From assembly GCA_000769715.1 (NCBI GenBank), contig JROS01000003.1:38183-85333 (forward strand): a stretch of DNA of 47,151 bases, given 5' to 3'. A program made the position numbers and the translations under genes. The notes under the pieces were generated by a model. That model was not told the origin of the DNA and made no database searches. It saw nothing but the letters and a program-made list of their open reading frames with translations. Below, in pieces: positions 21,201-27,573 of this stretch. Position 1 is the first letter of the stretch; every line of letters begins with the position of its first letter. The DNA comes from Desulfobulbus sp. Tol-SR. Lineage in GTDB: Bacteria; Desulfobacterota; Desulfobulbia; Desulfobulbales; Desulfocapsaceae.

Positions 21201-22494
21201 CCCGGATATTACTGAGATGGGCAGGGTTGGCCAGCGGTTGCCAGTCCTCGTCGACCCCTCTGACATTGGCATGCTGGAAACCAAAACGCACCACTCCCCA
21301 GAGAAAGGCCTCGACCATCCGGCTGTTGCCACGATCAAAGACCTCTCCGCCGAGGACCTGGATGCACTGCAACGAGGTATGCGGATATTTGCGAACGTTG
21401 ACCTTGAGCAGTTTGAAGGTGATGAGCAGGAACTCTTCGATCTCCTCGAAACTCTGCTGGCGAATCAGCTGCACCAGGCTGCGGTTGATTTCCCGCAGCA
21501 TCTCCTCATGGATCAGGTGCAGGCCGGCTGTATCCATGATCTTGAAAAGAAATAGCAGCTTGTCGTTTTCGACCCCCGGATCGAGGGCGGAACGTTGCCC
21601 TTCTCCCGGCTGCCCATCCCCAATCTGCTCGACCAGAAGGTTGGGTATATCACGGTAATACTTGACGATATCTATCCCGGACGGGAGTTCCAGGATGCAG
21701 CGCAGGCTGCCGATCGGATCCCCCGCGAGATCGAGCCCTTCCACCGTCGCCAGGTGTCCCTGAAGGGTTTCATGGGAAATCCTGGCAAAAATCCCGCCGA
21801 ACCGGAAGTCCCCCGCCTCGATGCCGCAGCGATCCAGAAACCATGGCAGCGGATCATCCTCCTGCAACCAGTAGTGGTAGGTCTTCTGCTGGACTGTACG
21901 GGCGAATTCAGCGAGCGGCAGGAAATCGAACGACGATGTGCCGTCACCCGCCAATTCAAGAATGCGGCCGGCGAATTTCTTGATCGGATGTTGACCGTGG
22001 ACGATATGGGTCAGGATGATGTTTTCTTCTTCCCCTTCCTGCCCGATCCTGCGCAGCAGCTCGTTGAGAGGATCGGCAAACCGGCAGATACTGTTCGAAT
22101 CAAGGAGTGAGACGATCTTCTCCAGCCACAGTATCAAGGCGCCGGCCGTCTGGTCAAGGAGGCCCGGACTGCGGCGGGAATCCTCCACGACCCCGAGAAA
22201 AACCCGGGAAAACAGCCGAAAAGCCTCCGGGCCCCGGGGATGGGCGATGAAATGGTTGCTGTTTTTCAGGACAAAACTGCGCAACTGGGGCAATATCAGG
22301 TTCCAGTTGCGGAATGGATGACAGATCTCATAGAGCAGTTTCTCGAGATTGGCATGGATCCCCCTGTACTTGCGGACAACATCGAGGAGCAACCGCAGGT
22401 CATCCGCGATCACCACCTCGCCGGCGGTCTCCAGCAGGTTCGCCCGCAGGGCGTCGGATTCGATATCGAGTTCGATATTCAACGTTTCTACCAT
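18217..22494 (-). CDS. PPDK/PEP-synthase-like dikinase without PEP domain, large unknown N-terminus
   Basis: A 1425-residue protein. Residues 1 to about 900 are a mostly helical, Leu/Ile/Arg-rich region that I do not recognise. From about 925 to 1285 comes a pyruvate-phosphate-dikinase ATP-grasp domain: LGNKGYNLATL, SVRSGGAISMPGMMATV, VIVQAMVFGN and the NPQEIEFTFEG...LLQTRDM end. From about 1300 to 1400 comes the swivelling phosphohistidine domain with GGQTSHASVVA, catalytic His1359. The protein stops there, so the TIM-barrel PEP/pyruvate domain of PPDK and PEP synthase is absent. It should autophosphorylate a histidine with ATP and pass phosphate to something other than pyruvate, perhaps bound by the N-terminal region. 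It lies downstream of gap and glgA on one transcript. A glucan or sugar acceptor is speculation. Confidence 0.85.
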   Translation of the reverse strand: MVETLNIELDIESDALRANLLETAGEVVIADDLRLLLDVVRKYRGIHANLEKLLYEICHPFRNWNLILPQLRSFVLKNSNHFIAHPRGPEAFRLFSRVFLGVVEDSRRSPGLLDQTAGALILWLEKIVSLLDSNSICRFADPLNELLRRIGQEGEEENIILTHIVHGQHPIKKFAGRILELAGDGTSSFDFLPLAEFARTVQQKTYHYWLQEDDPLPWFLDRCGIEAGDFRFGGIFARISHETLQGHLATVEGLDLAGDPIGSLRCILELPSGIDIVKYYRDIPNLLVEQIGDGQPGEGQRSALDPGVENDKLLFLFKIMDTAGLHLIHEEMLREINRSLVQLIRQQSFEEIEEFLLITFKLLKVNVRKYPHTSLQCIQVLGGEVFDRGNSRMVEAFLWGVVRFGFQHANVRGVDEDWQPLANPAHLSNIRVWLHLIMREPKWCSTLFSALIIHLKLSGTCVKDTDLFQRDITELLNHPIEPIYNLAKQFTKLMPVFYNEIGSEGELRDVSTELDEIHRRKDVLIHFLRKQGHVESSNLIVDFIQAIFLFWKTRDKNLLHPFLPVEVFNQVQVNGPFVDGQHLLVQRLWDELSFKRINDLLAVDQEAVTEFLRRQEDIDANEVRRFELLVKMYRLLYKKYMLGFQELRSELLQAVHDGFPEMEKLLVNLEHDDTESCLEALLDSLEGLKEIILSPEIFEAREDIYYKRHIAVDIPSVYGRYKERKFDALSLTFRLENLANIYLEKLSVTVNLTFITQATFFSIVRSIKLFMQALRIDGISSRRLNTYLSLLSSSLKVRRFSYTQYLDIFRGLSEGVKDIIYAYYTNIHQNNLSLIIPQIGRQNLLPKFMSLYDEGEVGTSVQRLSEAFFRDLIASTFGLQHLDNFILRIIQTLENQKTILDQNRLDLLMTYNPDKAISLLHRLNPFTHNLIHLGNKGYNLATLISDGKPVPPAFVITTEVFRCRDVVFGFSQAREDFMRRIRAALNEVERLNGKVFGSPDAPLLLSVRSGGAISMPGMMATVHNVGFNEDLIEEYVERHDNAYLAWDNYRRFLQSWAMVSGMEREDFQVLMDEAKAKHQVSLKRHFSPEQMRELALSYKKLIRKRGLGIPDDPWLQLVNAIELVLDSWGTDKALDYRKIMDVSDAWGTAVIVQAMVFGNRSDTAGAGVVFTSHPYRKVQRVALWGDYAYGDQGEDIVSGLVTSCAVSMEQAQLDGRAVEDTLERRFPAIYARLLEISRELVYEKRWNPQEIEFTFEGPKPEDLYLLQTRDMITIKKKEHLNVFVDSEELVSSHLGQGIGVSGSALSGLAVFTEENINELRRRLPKTPLILIRQDTVPEDIKVVNMADGLLTSRGGQTSHASVVAVRLEKTCVVGCKALRVYDTGQYCEIGGIRLGFGDEVSIDGRTGAVLRGKHLIREEYHILPI

Positions 22495-22511
22495 GTCATT
22501 GCAAAGGAACA

Positions 22512-22534
22512 GGGCCGGAGTGCCCCTCCGGCCC
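22512..22534 (-). promoter_or_regulatory. GC-rich hairpin just upstream of the dikinase-like gene
   Basis: A perfect 9-bp stem (GGGCCGGAG / CTCCGGCCC) with a 5-nt loop ends 17 nt before the ATG at 22494, in the 121-nt gap after gap. No U-tract follows, so it is not a classic terminator. It could be an mRNA-processing or stability element that separates expression of gap and the dikinase-like gene. Confidence 0.45.
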
Positions 22535-22615
22535 GATCATTCTCAGTCCACCATCCCCCTGGCTCTACACCTGTCTGCCCAAAGGAGCCTGCTATACTGC
22601 CGGGGGGGTCCGGAA

Positions 22616-23620
22616 CTACAGCAGCTTGTTCGCCTCCATATGGAGGATCAGATCAAGCATCCGATTGGAATATCCCCATTCGTTGTCATACCAGCTCATT
22701 ACCTTGACCATCTTGCCGATGACCTTGGTGCACTTGCCATCGACTGTCGACGAATGGCTGTCGCCCTTGTAGTCGATGGAGACCAGCGGCAGATCGGTAT
22801 AGCCGAGATACCGGTTGGCTGCCTCGCGGAGGGCCTGGTTGACCTCGTTCACCGTCGTCTCTCTCTCGACCTCCATAACCACGTCGACAATGGACACCGT
22901 CGGGGTCGGCACCCGGATGGCCAGGCCATCAAATTTTCCCTTGAGTTCCGGGATGACGAGGGACACCGCGGCCGCCGCCCCGGTCTTGGTCGGGATCATC
23001 GACAGGGCAGCCGCCCGCGCCCGGCGCAGGTCGGAGTGCGGGAAATCGAGGAGCCGCTGGTCGCCGGTATAGGCGTGGACGGTGGTCATCAGACCCCTCT
23101 GAATGCCGAAGTTGTCGAGGATGACCTTGGCCACCGGGGCCAGGCAATTGGTGGTGCAGGAGGCATTGGAAACGATATGGTGGACGGTCGTATCGTATTC
23201 GTCTTCATTGACGCCCATCACAAAGGTCTTGACTCCTCCTTTCGCCGGGGCGGAGATGATCACCTTGCTCGCGCCGGCATCCAGATGGGCCTGAACCGAG
23301 TCCTGGTCAACGAAGAACCCCGTGCATTCGGCAACATACTCCACCTCGGCATCCCCCCAGGCGATATCGGCGGGATTGCGATGGCTGGTGACGGCGATAT
23401 GGCGGCCGTCGACGATGATGCCGTTGTCGTCGGCGGCCACCTCCTTTTCATACGTCCCCATCACCGAATCATACTTCAACAGGTGGGCCAGGGTGGCGTT
23501 GTCGGTCAGGTCATTGATGGCCATGACTTCGACTTCGGCAAAGGCCGCATCTTTGCTGATGGCCCGAAAAATGTTTCTACCGATGCGGCCGAAGCCGTTG
23601 ATTCCGATCCGTATAGTCAT
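22616..23620 (-). CDS. gap: glyceraldehyde-3-phosphate dehydrogenase, type I
   Basis: A phosphorylating GAPDH of glycolysis and gluconeogenesis, 334 residues. It has the Rossmann start INGFGRIGRN, Asp37 in AINDLTD at the NAD-adenosine site (favours NAD over NADP), catalytic Cys155 in SNASCTTNCLAP, catalytic His in TTVHAYTGDQ and the C-terminal SWYDNEWGYSNRM. Its ATG overlaps the glgA stop (ATGA), with GGAGA upstream, so glgA and gap are translationally coupled. Confidence 0.98.
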   Translation of the reverse strand: MTIRIGINGFGRIGRNIFRAISKDAAFAEVEVMAINDLTDNATLAHLLKYDSVMGTYEKEVAADDNGIIVDGRHIAVTSHRNPADIAWGDAEVEYVAECTGFFVDQDSVQAHLDAGASKVIISAPAKGGVKTFVMGVNEDEYDTTVHHIVSNASCTTNCLAPVAKVILDNFGIQRGLMTTVHAYTGDQRLLDFPHSDLRRARAAALSMIPTKTGAAAAVSLVIPELKGKFDGLAIRVPTPTVSIVDVVMEVERETTVNEVNQALREAANRYLGYTDLPLVSIDYKGDSHSSTVDGKCTKVIGKMVKVMSWYDNEWGYSNRMLDLILHMEANKLL

Positions 23621-25314
23621 TTCTGTCTCCTGTTATCCAATGTGATTACCGGGGTCGAGTCCGGAATGTCAGTCCCTGATACGGATGCGCTCATCCATCG
23701 CTGCAGCCGGGCCTTTTCGTAGAGTCGCAGATAGGCCTTCATGACCTGGGCCCAGGTATGCCGTTCCTGGATCCGCAGCACGGCATCTCGCTGCATCTGG
23801 CGCAGCCGCTGCGGCTTGCCGAACAAGACGATGGCCCGTTCGAGGGCCTCCTGCAGGTCGGCCACCCCGCCACGGTAGGCGATGCCGGTCTGGCCGTCGA
23901 CGACCTTGACCAACCCCCCGACATGATGCACGATCGGGATATTGCCGAACAGCTGGGCGATGTAATCGGTGAGCCCGCAGGGTTCATAGCGCGAGGGGAT
24001 GACGAAGAAATCTCCCGCCGCGTAGACCTGATTGGCGCCCAATGGGCTGAAGCCGCGGAAAAAGCAGACCCTGCCGGCCAGCCCCTTCGTCTCGACCAGC
24101 AATCGCAGGTTATCTTCCTCAATCCTGTCACCGCTGCCGAGAAAGAGCATCTGGCACTGGGGATGGCGCCGCAGAAAACCGACCAGCGCGGCACTGAGGA
24201 TATCGATCCCCTTCTGCTCGCTGAGACGGCCGATAAACGTAAAGAGGGGGATATCGCTGTTGTTTTCCAAGGTGCCGATGATTTCGAGACCAGCCACCGG
24301 CGATTTCCGGCCCACCGCTTCGAGGAGGGCGGCCTTGCACCGCTTTTTCCCGGCGAGCGCATCGCCTGGGTCGGCCGGGTCGAAGGCCGCGGCGATACCG
24401 GCCCTCTGCGGGTCCGACGGGTTGAAATCCGCCGGATCGATGCCGTTGGTGACCCCTTCGATGACCACCCCGCGATCGGCAAGCAGATGGCCGAGCCAGC
24501 CGGTGATACGATCATCATCCGTTTCCTGGAGTTCCCGGGCATAATTCTCACTGACGGTATTGAGCAGGGCATAGCGGCTGGCGGCAAGAAATGGATCGAA
24601 GGCCGCAGCCAGACAGTTCGACTCGATGAAGTGTCGCGGCAGACCGGTGATGGCCTGGGCAAAGGGCAGGTCCGCCACCTCCTGATGGTAACCGATCCCG
24701 GCGTTGTGTACGGTCACCAGACAACCGGTCCGGCGAAAATAGCTCCTGAGCCCCGGGCATTCATTGATCAGCGCCGGGACGAGCGCCGTATGACCATCAT
24801 GGCAGTGGATGACGTCGGGGTGTTCATCGAGCAGCATCATCAGTTCAAGCGCCCCTTTCTGCAGCAGGATGTTCATCGCGAAATAGTCGATATGCCCCTT
24901 CCCGGCCTGTTTCCAACTCTCAACGGCCTCTTCCCGGGGGGTATAGGTGTACACATCCATCTTCTCCCGGAATCGGTCCGATTCCGGCAGATACACCGTC
25001 ACCCCACCCAGCCGGCAGGTCCAGATCCGAACATCCTCCCGCCGTTCCTGTCCGGCATAGTTCATATCCACGGTGAACAGGAGCGGGCGCCGGGCGAGGT
25101 TGTCCTGCAGCAGTCGGCAATCGAATTTCGCCGGATCGATAAACCCGTACAGGGGCAGCACCACCCGGACATCGCAGCCCCCCACTGAGGCGAAACATTC
25201 GGCCAGCTGCTTGCTGACGTCCTTGACGCCTCCGGCACCGGCGATTTCGCCATATTCCCGGGTCAGCATCCAGATCTTACGGATGGTCTGCGCCTGTATG
25301 TTGTTTCGCATCAT
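23617..25314 (-). CDS. glgA: glycogen/starch synthase (GT5), variant N-terminal motif
   Basis: A GT-B glycosyltransferase extending alpha-1,4-glucan from ADP- or UDP-glucose, 565 residues against about 480 usually. Features: N-terminal GAGGVKDVSKQLAE, VIHCHDGHTALVP, TVHNAGIGYHQ, GVTNGIDPADFNP, the IGRLSEQKGIDIL linker and PSRYEPCGLTDYIAQLFG with the C-terminal ExxxxxE-type nucleotide site. The KxGGL motif that binds the sugar nucleotide in classical GlgA reads GAGGV, so its lysine is absent. The last 30 residues are an unconserved tail overlapping gap. It begins 3 nt after aroC. It may be a glycogen synthase subgroup with altered donor binding. Confidence 0.88.
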   Translation of the reverse strand: MMRNNIQAQTIRKIWMLTREYGEIAGAGGVKDVSKQLAECFASVGGCDVRVVLPLYGFIDPAKFDCRLLQDNLARRPLLFTVDMNYAGQERREDVRIWTCRLGGVTVYLPESDRFREKMDVYTYTPREEAVESWKQAGKGHIDYFAMNILLQKGALELMMLLDEHPDVIHCHDGHTALVPALINECPGLRSYFRRTGCLVTVHNAGIGYHQEVADLPFAQAITGLPRHFIESNCLAAAFDPFLAASRYALLNTVSENYARELQETDDDRITGWLGHLLADRGVVIEGVTNGIDPADFNPSDPQRAGIAAAFDPADPGDALAGKKRCKAALLEAVGRKSPVAGLEIIGTLENNSDIPLFTFIGRLSEQKGIDILSAALVGFLRRHPQCQMLFLGSGDRIEEDNLRLLVETKGLAGRVCFFRGFSPLGANQVYAAGDFFVIPSRYEPCGLTDYIAQLFGNIPIVHHVGGLVKVVDGQTGIAYRGGVADLQEALERAIVLFGKPQRLRQMQRDAVLRIQERHTWAQVMKAYLRLYEKARLQRWMSASVSGTDIPDSTPVITLDNRRQK

Positions 25315-25317
25315 TTC

Positions 25318-26388
25318 TCAACGACCTGCGCAACGTTGGCGGAGGAGGTGGTCGATCAGCGTCAGCCGGACCATGGCCTCGCATACCGGAATGATCCGGG
25401 GGATCGCTGAAATGTCATGTCTCCCTCCGACCTTGATGGTGACTGCCTCTCCGGCGCGGTTGATCGTCGCCTGCGCCTTGGCGATGGAGGGGATCGGCTT
25501 CACCGCCACCCGGATCACCAGTTCCTGGCCACTCGAGATGCCGGCGAGCACCCCCCCGGCATTGTTACTCGCAAAACCTGTTGTCTTGATACTATCATTG
25601 TTTTCAGATCCCAGCAAATCAGCGGCGGCGAAACCGGCGCCGAACTCGACTCCCTTGACGGCCCCGATCGACATCAACCCGTGGGCCAGGTCCGCCTCGA
25701 GCTTGTCGAACACCGGCTCGCCGAGACCGGGAGGGCAGTTAGCCCGGATCTCGACGATGCCGCCGACGGTGTCCCCCTGGCCGCGAACCTCCCTGACCCG
25801 CCGGTCCATACGTTCGGCCGCTTCCGGGTCCGGGCAGCAATAGAGATTGTCATGGATGGCGGCCATTTCGCGACGCGAGATGCGGATGCCGCCGAGGGCG
25901 ATGGTACAGGCGACCACCTCGATCCCATGGTGCTGCAGGATCTGGGCGGCAACCGCCCCGGCGGCCACCCGGGCGGCCGTCTCCCGCGCCGAGGCCCGCC
26001 CGCCGCCGCGGTGGTCCCGGATCCCGTATTTCGCCTGGTAGGTAAAGTCGCCATGGCCGGGACGGAAGACATCCCGAAGGTCGTCATACGACGTCGAATG
26101 GGCATCCTTGTTGAAAACGATCAGCGAAATCGGCGTCCCGGTCGTCCTGGGCCCCCCCTCCCCGGCAGGGGTGAACACGCCGGACAGGATCTCGATTGTA
26201 TCCGGTTCCTTCCGCGGGCTCGAGGCCCCGCCCTGCCCGGGCCGTCTTCTCGCCATCTCCCCCTGGATTCTTTCGAGATCGAGGGCGATGCCGGGAGGAC
26301 AGCCATCGATGACCGCTCCTATCGCCGTACCATGGGATTCGCCCCAGGTCGTGACCCGGAAGACCCGCCCGAATGTATTCCCTGCCAT
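25318..26388 (-). CDS. aroC: chorismate synthase
   Basis: A reduced-FMN-dependent enzyme making chorismate from EPSP, the last step of the shikimate pathway. It has 356 residues. Signatures are FRVTTWGESHG near the N-terminus, RPGHGDFTYQAKYGIRDHRG, GRASARETAARVAAG and the C-terminal GRHDISAIPRIIPVCEAM. The ATG at 26388 is preferred over the adjacent GTG because GGAG lies 7 nt upstream. It follows a truncated P-loop ORF that looks like a shikimate kinase relic and precedes glgA by 3 nt. Confidence 0.97.
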   Translation of the reverse strand: MAGNTFGRVFRVTTWGESHGTAIGAVIDGCPPGIALDLERIQGEMARRRPGQGGASSPRKEPDTIEILSGVFTPAGEGGPRTTGTPISLIVFNKDAHSTSYDDLRDVFRPGHGDFTYQAKYGIRDHRGGGRASARETAARVAAGAVAAQILQHHGIEVVACTIALGGIRISRREMAAIHDNLYCCPDPEAAERMDRRVREVRGQGDTVGGIVEIRANCPPGLGEPVFDKLEADLAHGLMSIGAVKGVEFGAGFAAADLLGSENNDSIKTTGFASNNAGGVLAGISSGQELVIRVAVKPIPSIAKAQATINRAGEAVTIKVGGRHDISAIPRIIPVCEAMVRLTLIDHLLRQRCAGR

Positions 26389-26456
26389 CACGCCACTCCT
26401 TCGCCTTGTCGCCGGCGGTATGCCCCAATGATCATTGAGACGAACTCCGCCCGGCC

Positions 26457-26582
26457 CTACCTGTTGGTATCTACGCTCAGATGCGCTGCCTTACGGTAAA
26501 ACGGCTCCCGTTCCGCCAACTCTTGGCCGACGCTGGTTTTCCCTGCCGCCCTGAGCCCAATGAGACAAATCGATTCATCCAT
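26457..26582 (-). pseudogene. 41-codon P-loop fragment, shikimate-kinase-like N-terminus
   Basis: A short frame starting ATG at 26582 and ending TAG at 26457 encodes ICLIGLRAAGKTSVGQELAE, a beta strand plus Walker A plus helix exactly as at the start of shikimate kinase, then VDTNR and a stop. The rest of the roughly 170-residue kinase is missing. It stands directly behind the operon promoter and before aroC, where a shikimate kinase would make sense. It is either a deletion relic or an expressed leader peptide; I favour the relic. Confidence 0.6.
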
Positions 26583-26600
26583 TCCAAACGCATTCTCCCT

Positions 26601-26628
26601 ATTCTATGCTGATGCCATGCTCTGTCAA
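26601..26628 (-). promoter_or_regulatory. sigma70-like promoter of the aroC-glgA-gap-dikinase operon
   Basis: On the minus strand consensus TTGACA (26623-26628) lies 16 bp from TAGAAT (26601-26606). GGGAGA follows, then the truncated P-loop ORF. It is the only strong promoter seen upstream of the five-gene minus-strand run. Confidence 0.7.
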
Positions 26629-26892
26629 GCCAAGAGACAAGAATATCAAGTATCTATTTGATGATCCACAACGAATTTAACGGTCAGCGATTCGATCCTC
26701 TATTCCAGGGTTGGGACGTTGACTGTGAAGATGAAAAAGCATATATTGAGGATTATTGGAAATCATCATCACAATGGCGATTGTAACCCGCATTCTATCA
26801 ACCGGCCATTCATCCTTTCGTTTTGCGGGTTCGGAGACTGATCTCGCTCTTTTCTGAAGAGTCCAGCCTGAACCACTACCTCCGGGGCATAC
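26629..26892. other. divergent spacer aroC operon / yjbQ
   Basis: With the promoter and relic this makes about 500 bp without a full gene. An AT-rich 41-codon plus-strand frame (26661-26786, MIHNEFNGQRFDPLF... to ...SSSQWRL) is intact but has no ribosome binding site or recognised relatives. I see no other structure. Confidence 0.35.
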
Positions 26893-27297
26893 ATGAAGAG
26901 CGGTCAACTGTCAGTCTCCTCCAAACGCAACATGGAACTGATCGATATTACTGACGATATAAAATCATTACTGACGCCTGCCGCGGTCGGCACGGGGCTC
27001 ATCCATCTCTACAATCCCCACACCACCGCCGGACTCACCATCAACGAAGGGGCGGATCCGGCGGTTCGGGAGGACATCATTGCCGGCCTGTCGGCATTCA
27101 TTCCCCTGCACTTACCGTTCAAACACGCGGAGGGCAACTCTCCCGCTCACCTCATGGCCTCGTTGATCGGTTCTTCCCTCACCCTCCTGGTCGAGGACGA
27201 CCGGCTTGTTCTCGGCCAATGGCAGCGGGTCTTTTTCTGTGAATTCGACGGCCCCCGCAATCGTCACATCCTCTGGCGCCTCGCCACCACCCTCTGA
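26893..27297 (+). CDS. yjbQ: YjbQ/UPF0047 family protein
   Basis: A 134-residue protein of the TIGR00149/UPF0047 family, a small trimeric beta/alpha enzyme with weak thiamine-phosphate-synthase activity in some members; the true role is unresolved. Diagnostic motifs are LYNPHTTAGLTINEGADP, HAEGNSPAHLMASLIGSS and LGQWQRVFFCEFDGPR, including the conserved His and Glu residues that cluster in the active site. The ribosome binding site is weak. It is first of a plus-strand group with a small His-rich protein, ubiD and rluB. Confidence 0.92.
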   Translation: MKSGQLSVSSKRNMELIDITDDIKSLLTPAAVGTGLIHLYNPHTTAGLTINEGADPAVREDIIAGLSAFIPLHLPFKHAEGNSPAHLMASLIGSSLTLLVEDDRLVLGQWQRVFFCEFDGPRNRHILWRLATTL

Positions 27298-27309
27298 CAA
27301 GAATATATC

Positions 27310-27570
27310 ATGGACAACAGCGCACTATCACCGTCCCAGATCTGTTTCGGTCTCGATCTTGATCTCGATCGCCGCTCTTTTTCCTGTTTTCTGCAACTGG
27401 CCGGCACCAGGGAATTCGCCGACATCCTTGCTTCACGCCTCGACAGCGGCGAAATCGAGCAGTTTGTCGATATGTTCACCGGCCTGTTGCGAAAGCATAT
27501 CTCCAAATCCGAATACCATCATCATTTCCTGCACGACGATTCCCATCACCACGATGAGAGCGAGGAGTAG
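27310..27570 (+). CDS. small protein with His-rich C-terminus, function unknown
   Basis: An 86-residue acidic, helical protein. The middle (LAGTREFADILASRLDSGEI then EQFVDMFTGLLRKHISKSEY) looks like a compact helical bundle. The tail YHHHFLHDDSHHHDESEE could bind a divalent metal. It starts 12 nt after the yjbQ stop, and its last codons contain the GAGGAG that serves as ribosome binding site for the UbiD gene 3 nt downstream, so it is embedded in the operon and probably real. I do not recognise a family with confidence. Confidence 0.65.
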   Translation: MDNSALSPSQICFGLDLDLDRRSFSCFLQLAGTREFADILASRLDSGEIEQFVDMFTGLLRKHISKSEYHHHFLHDDSHHHDESEE

Positions 27571-27573
27571 ACA

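Noticed and set aside
19378..21555. 725-codon open frame on the plus strand
   Set aside because: Fully antisense to the dikinase-like gene; an artefact of its GC-rich codon use, with no domain or ribosome binding site.
23758..25188. 476-codon open frame on the plus strand
   Set aside because: Antisense to glgA; no domain features.
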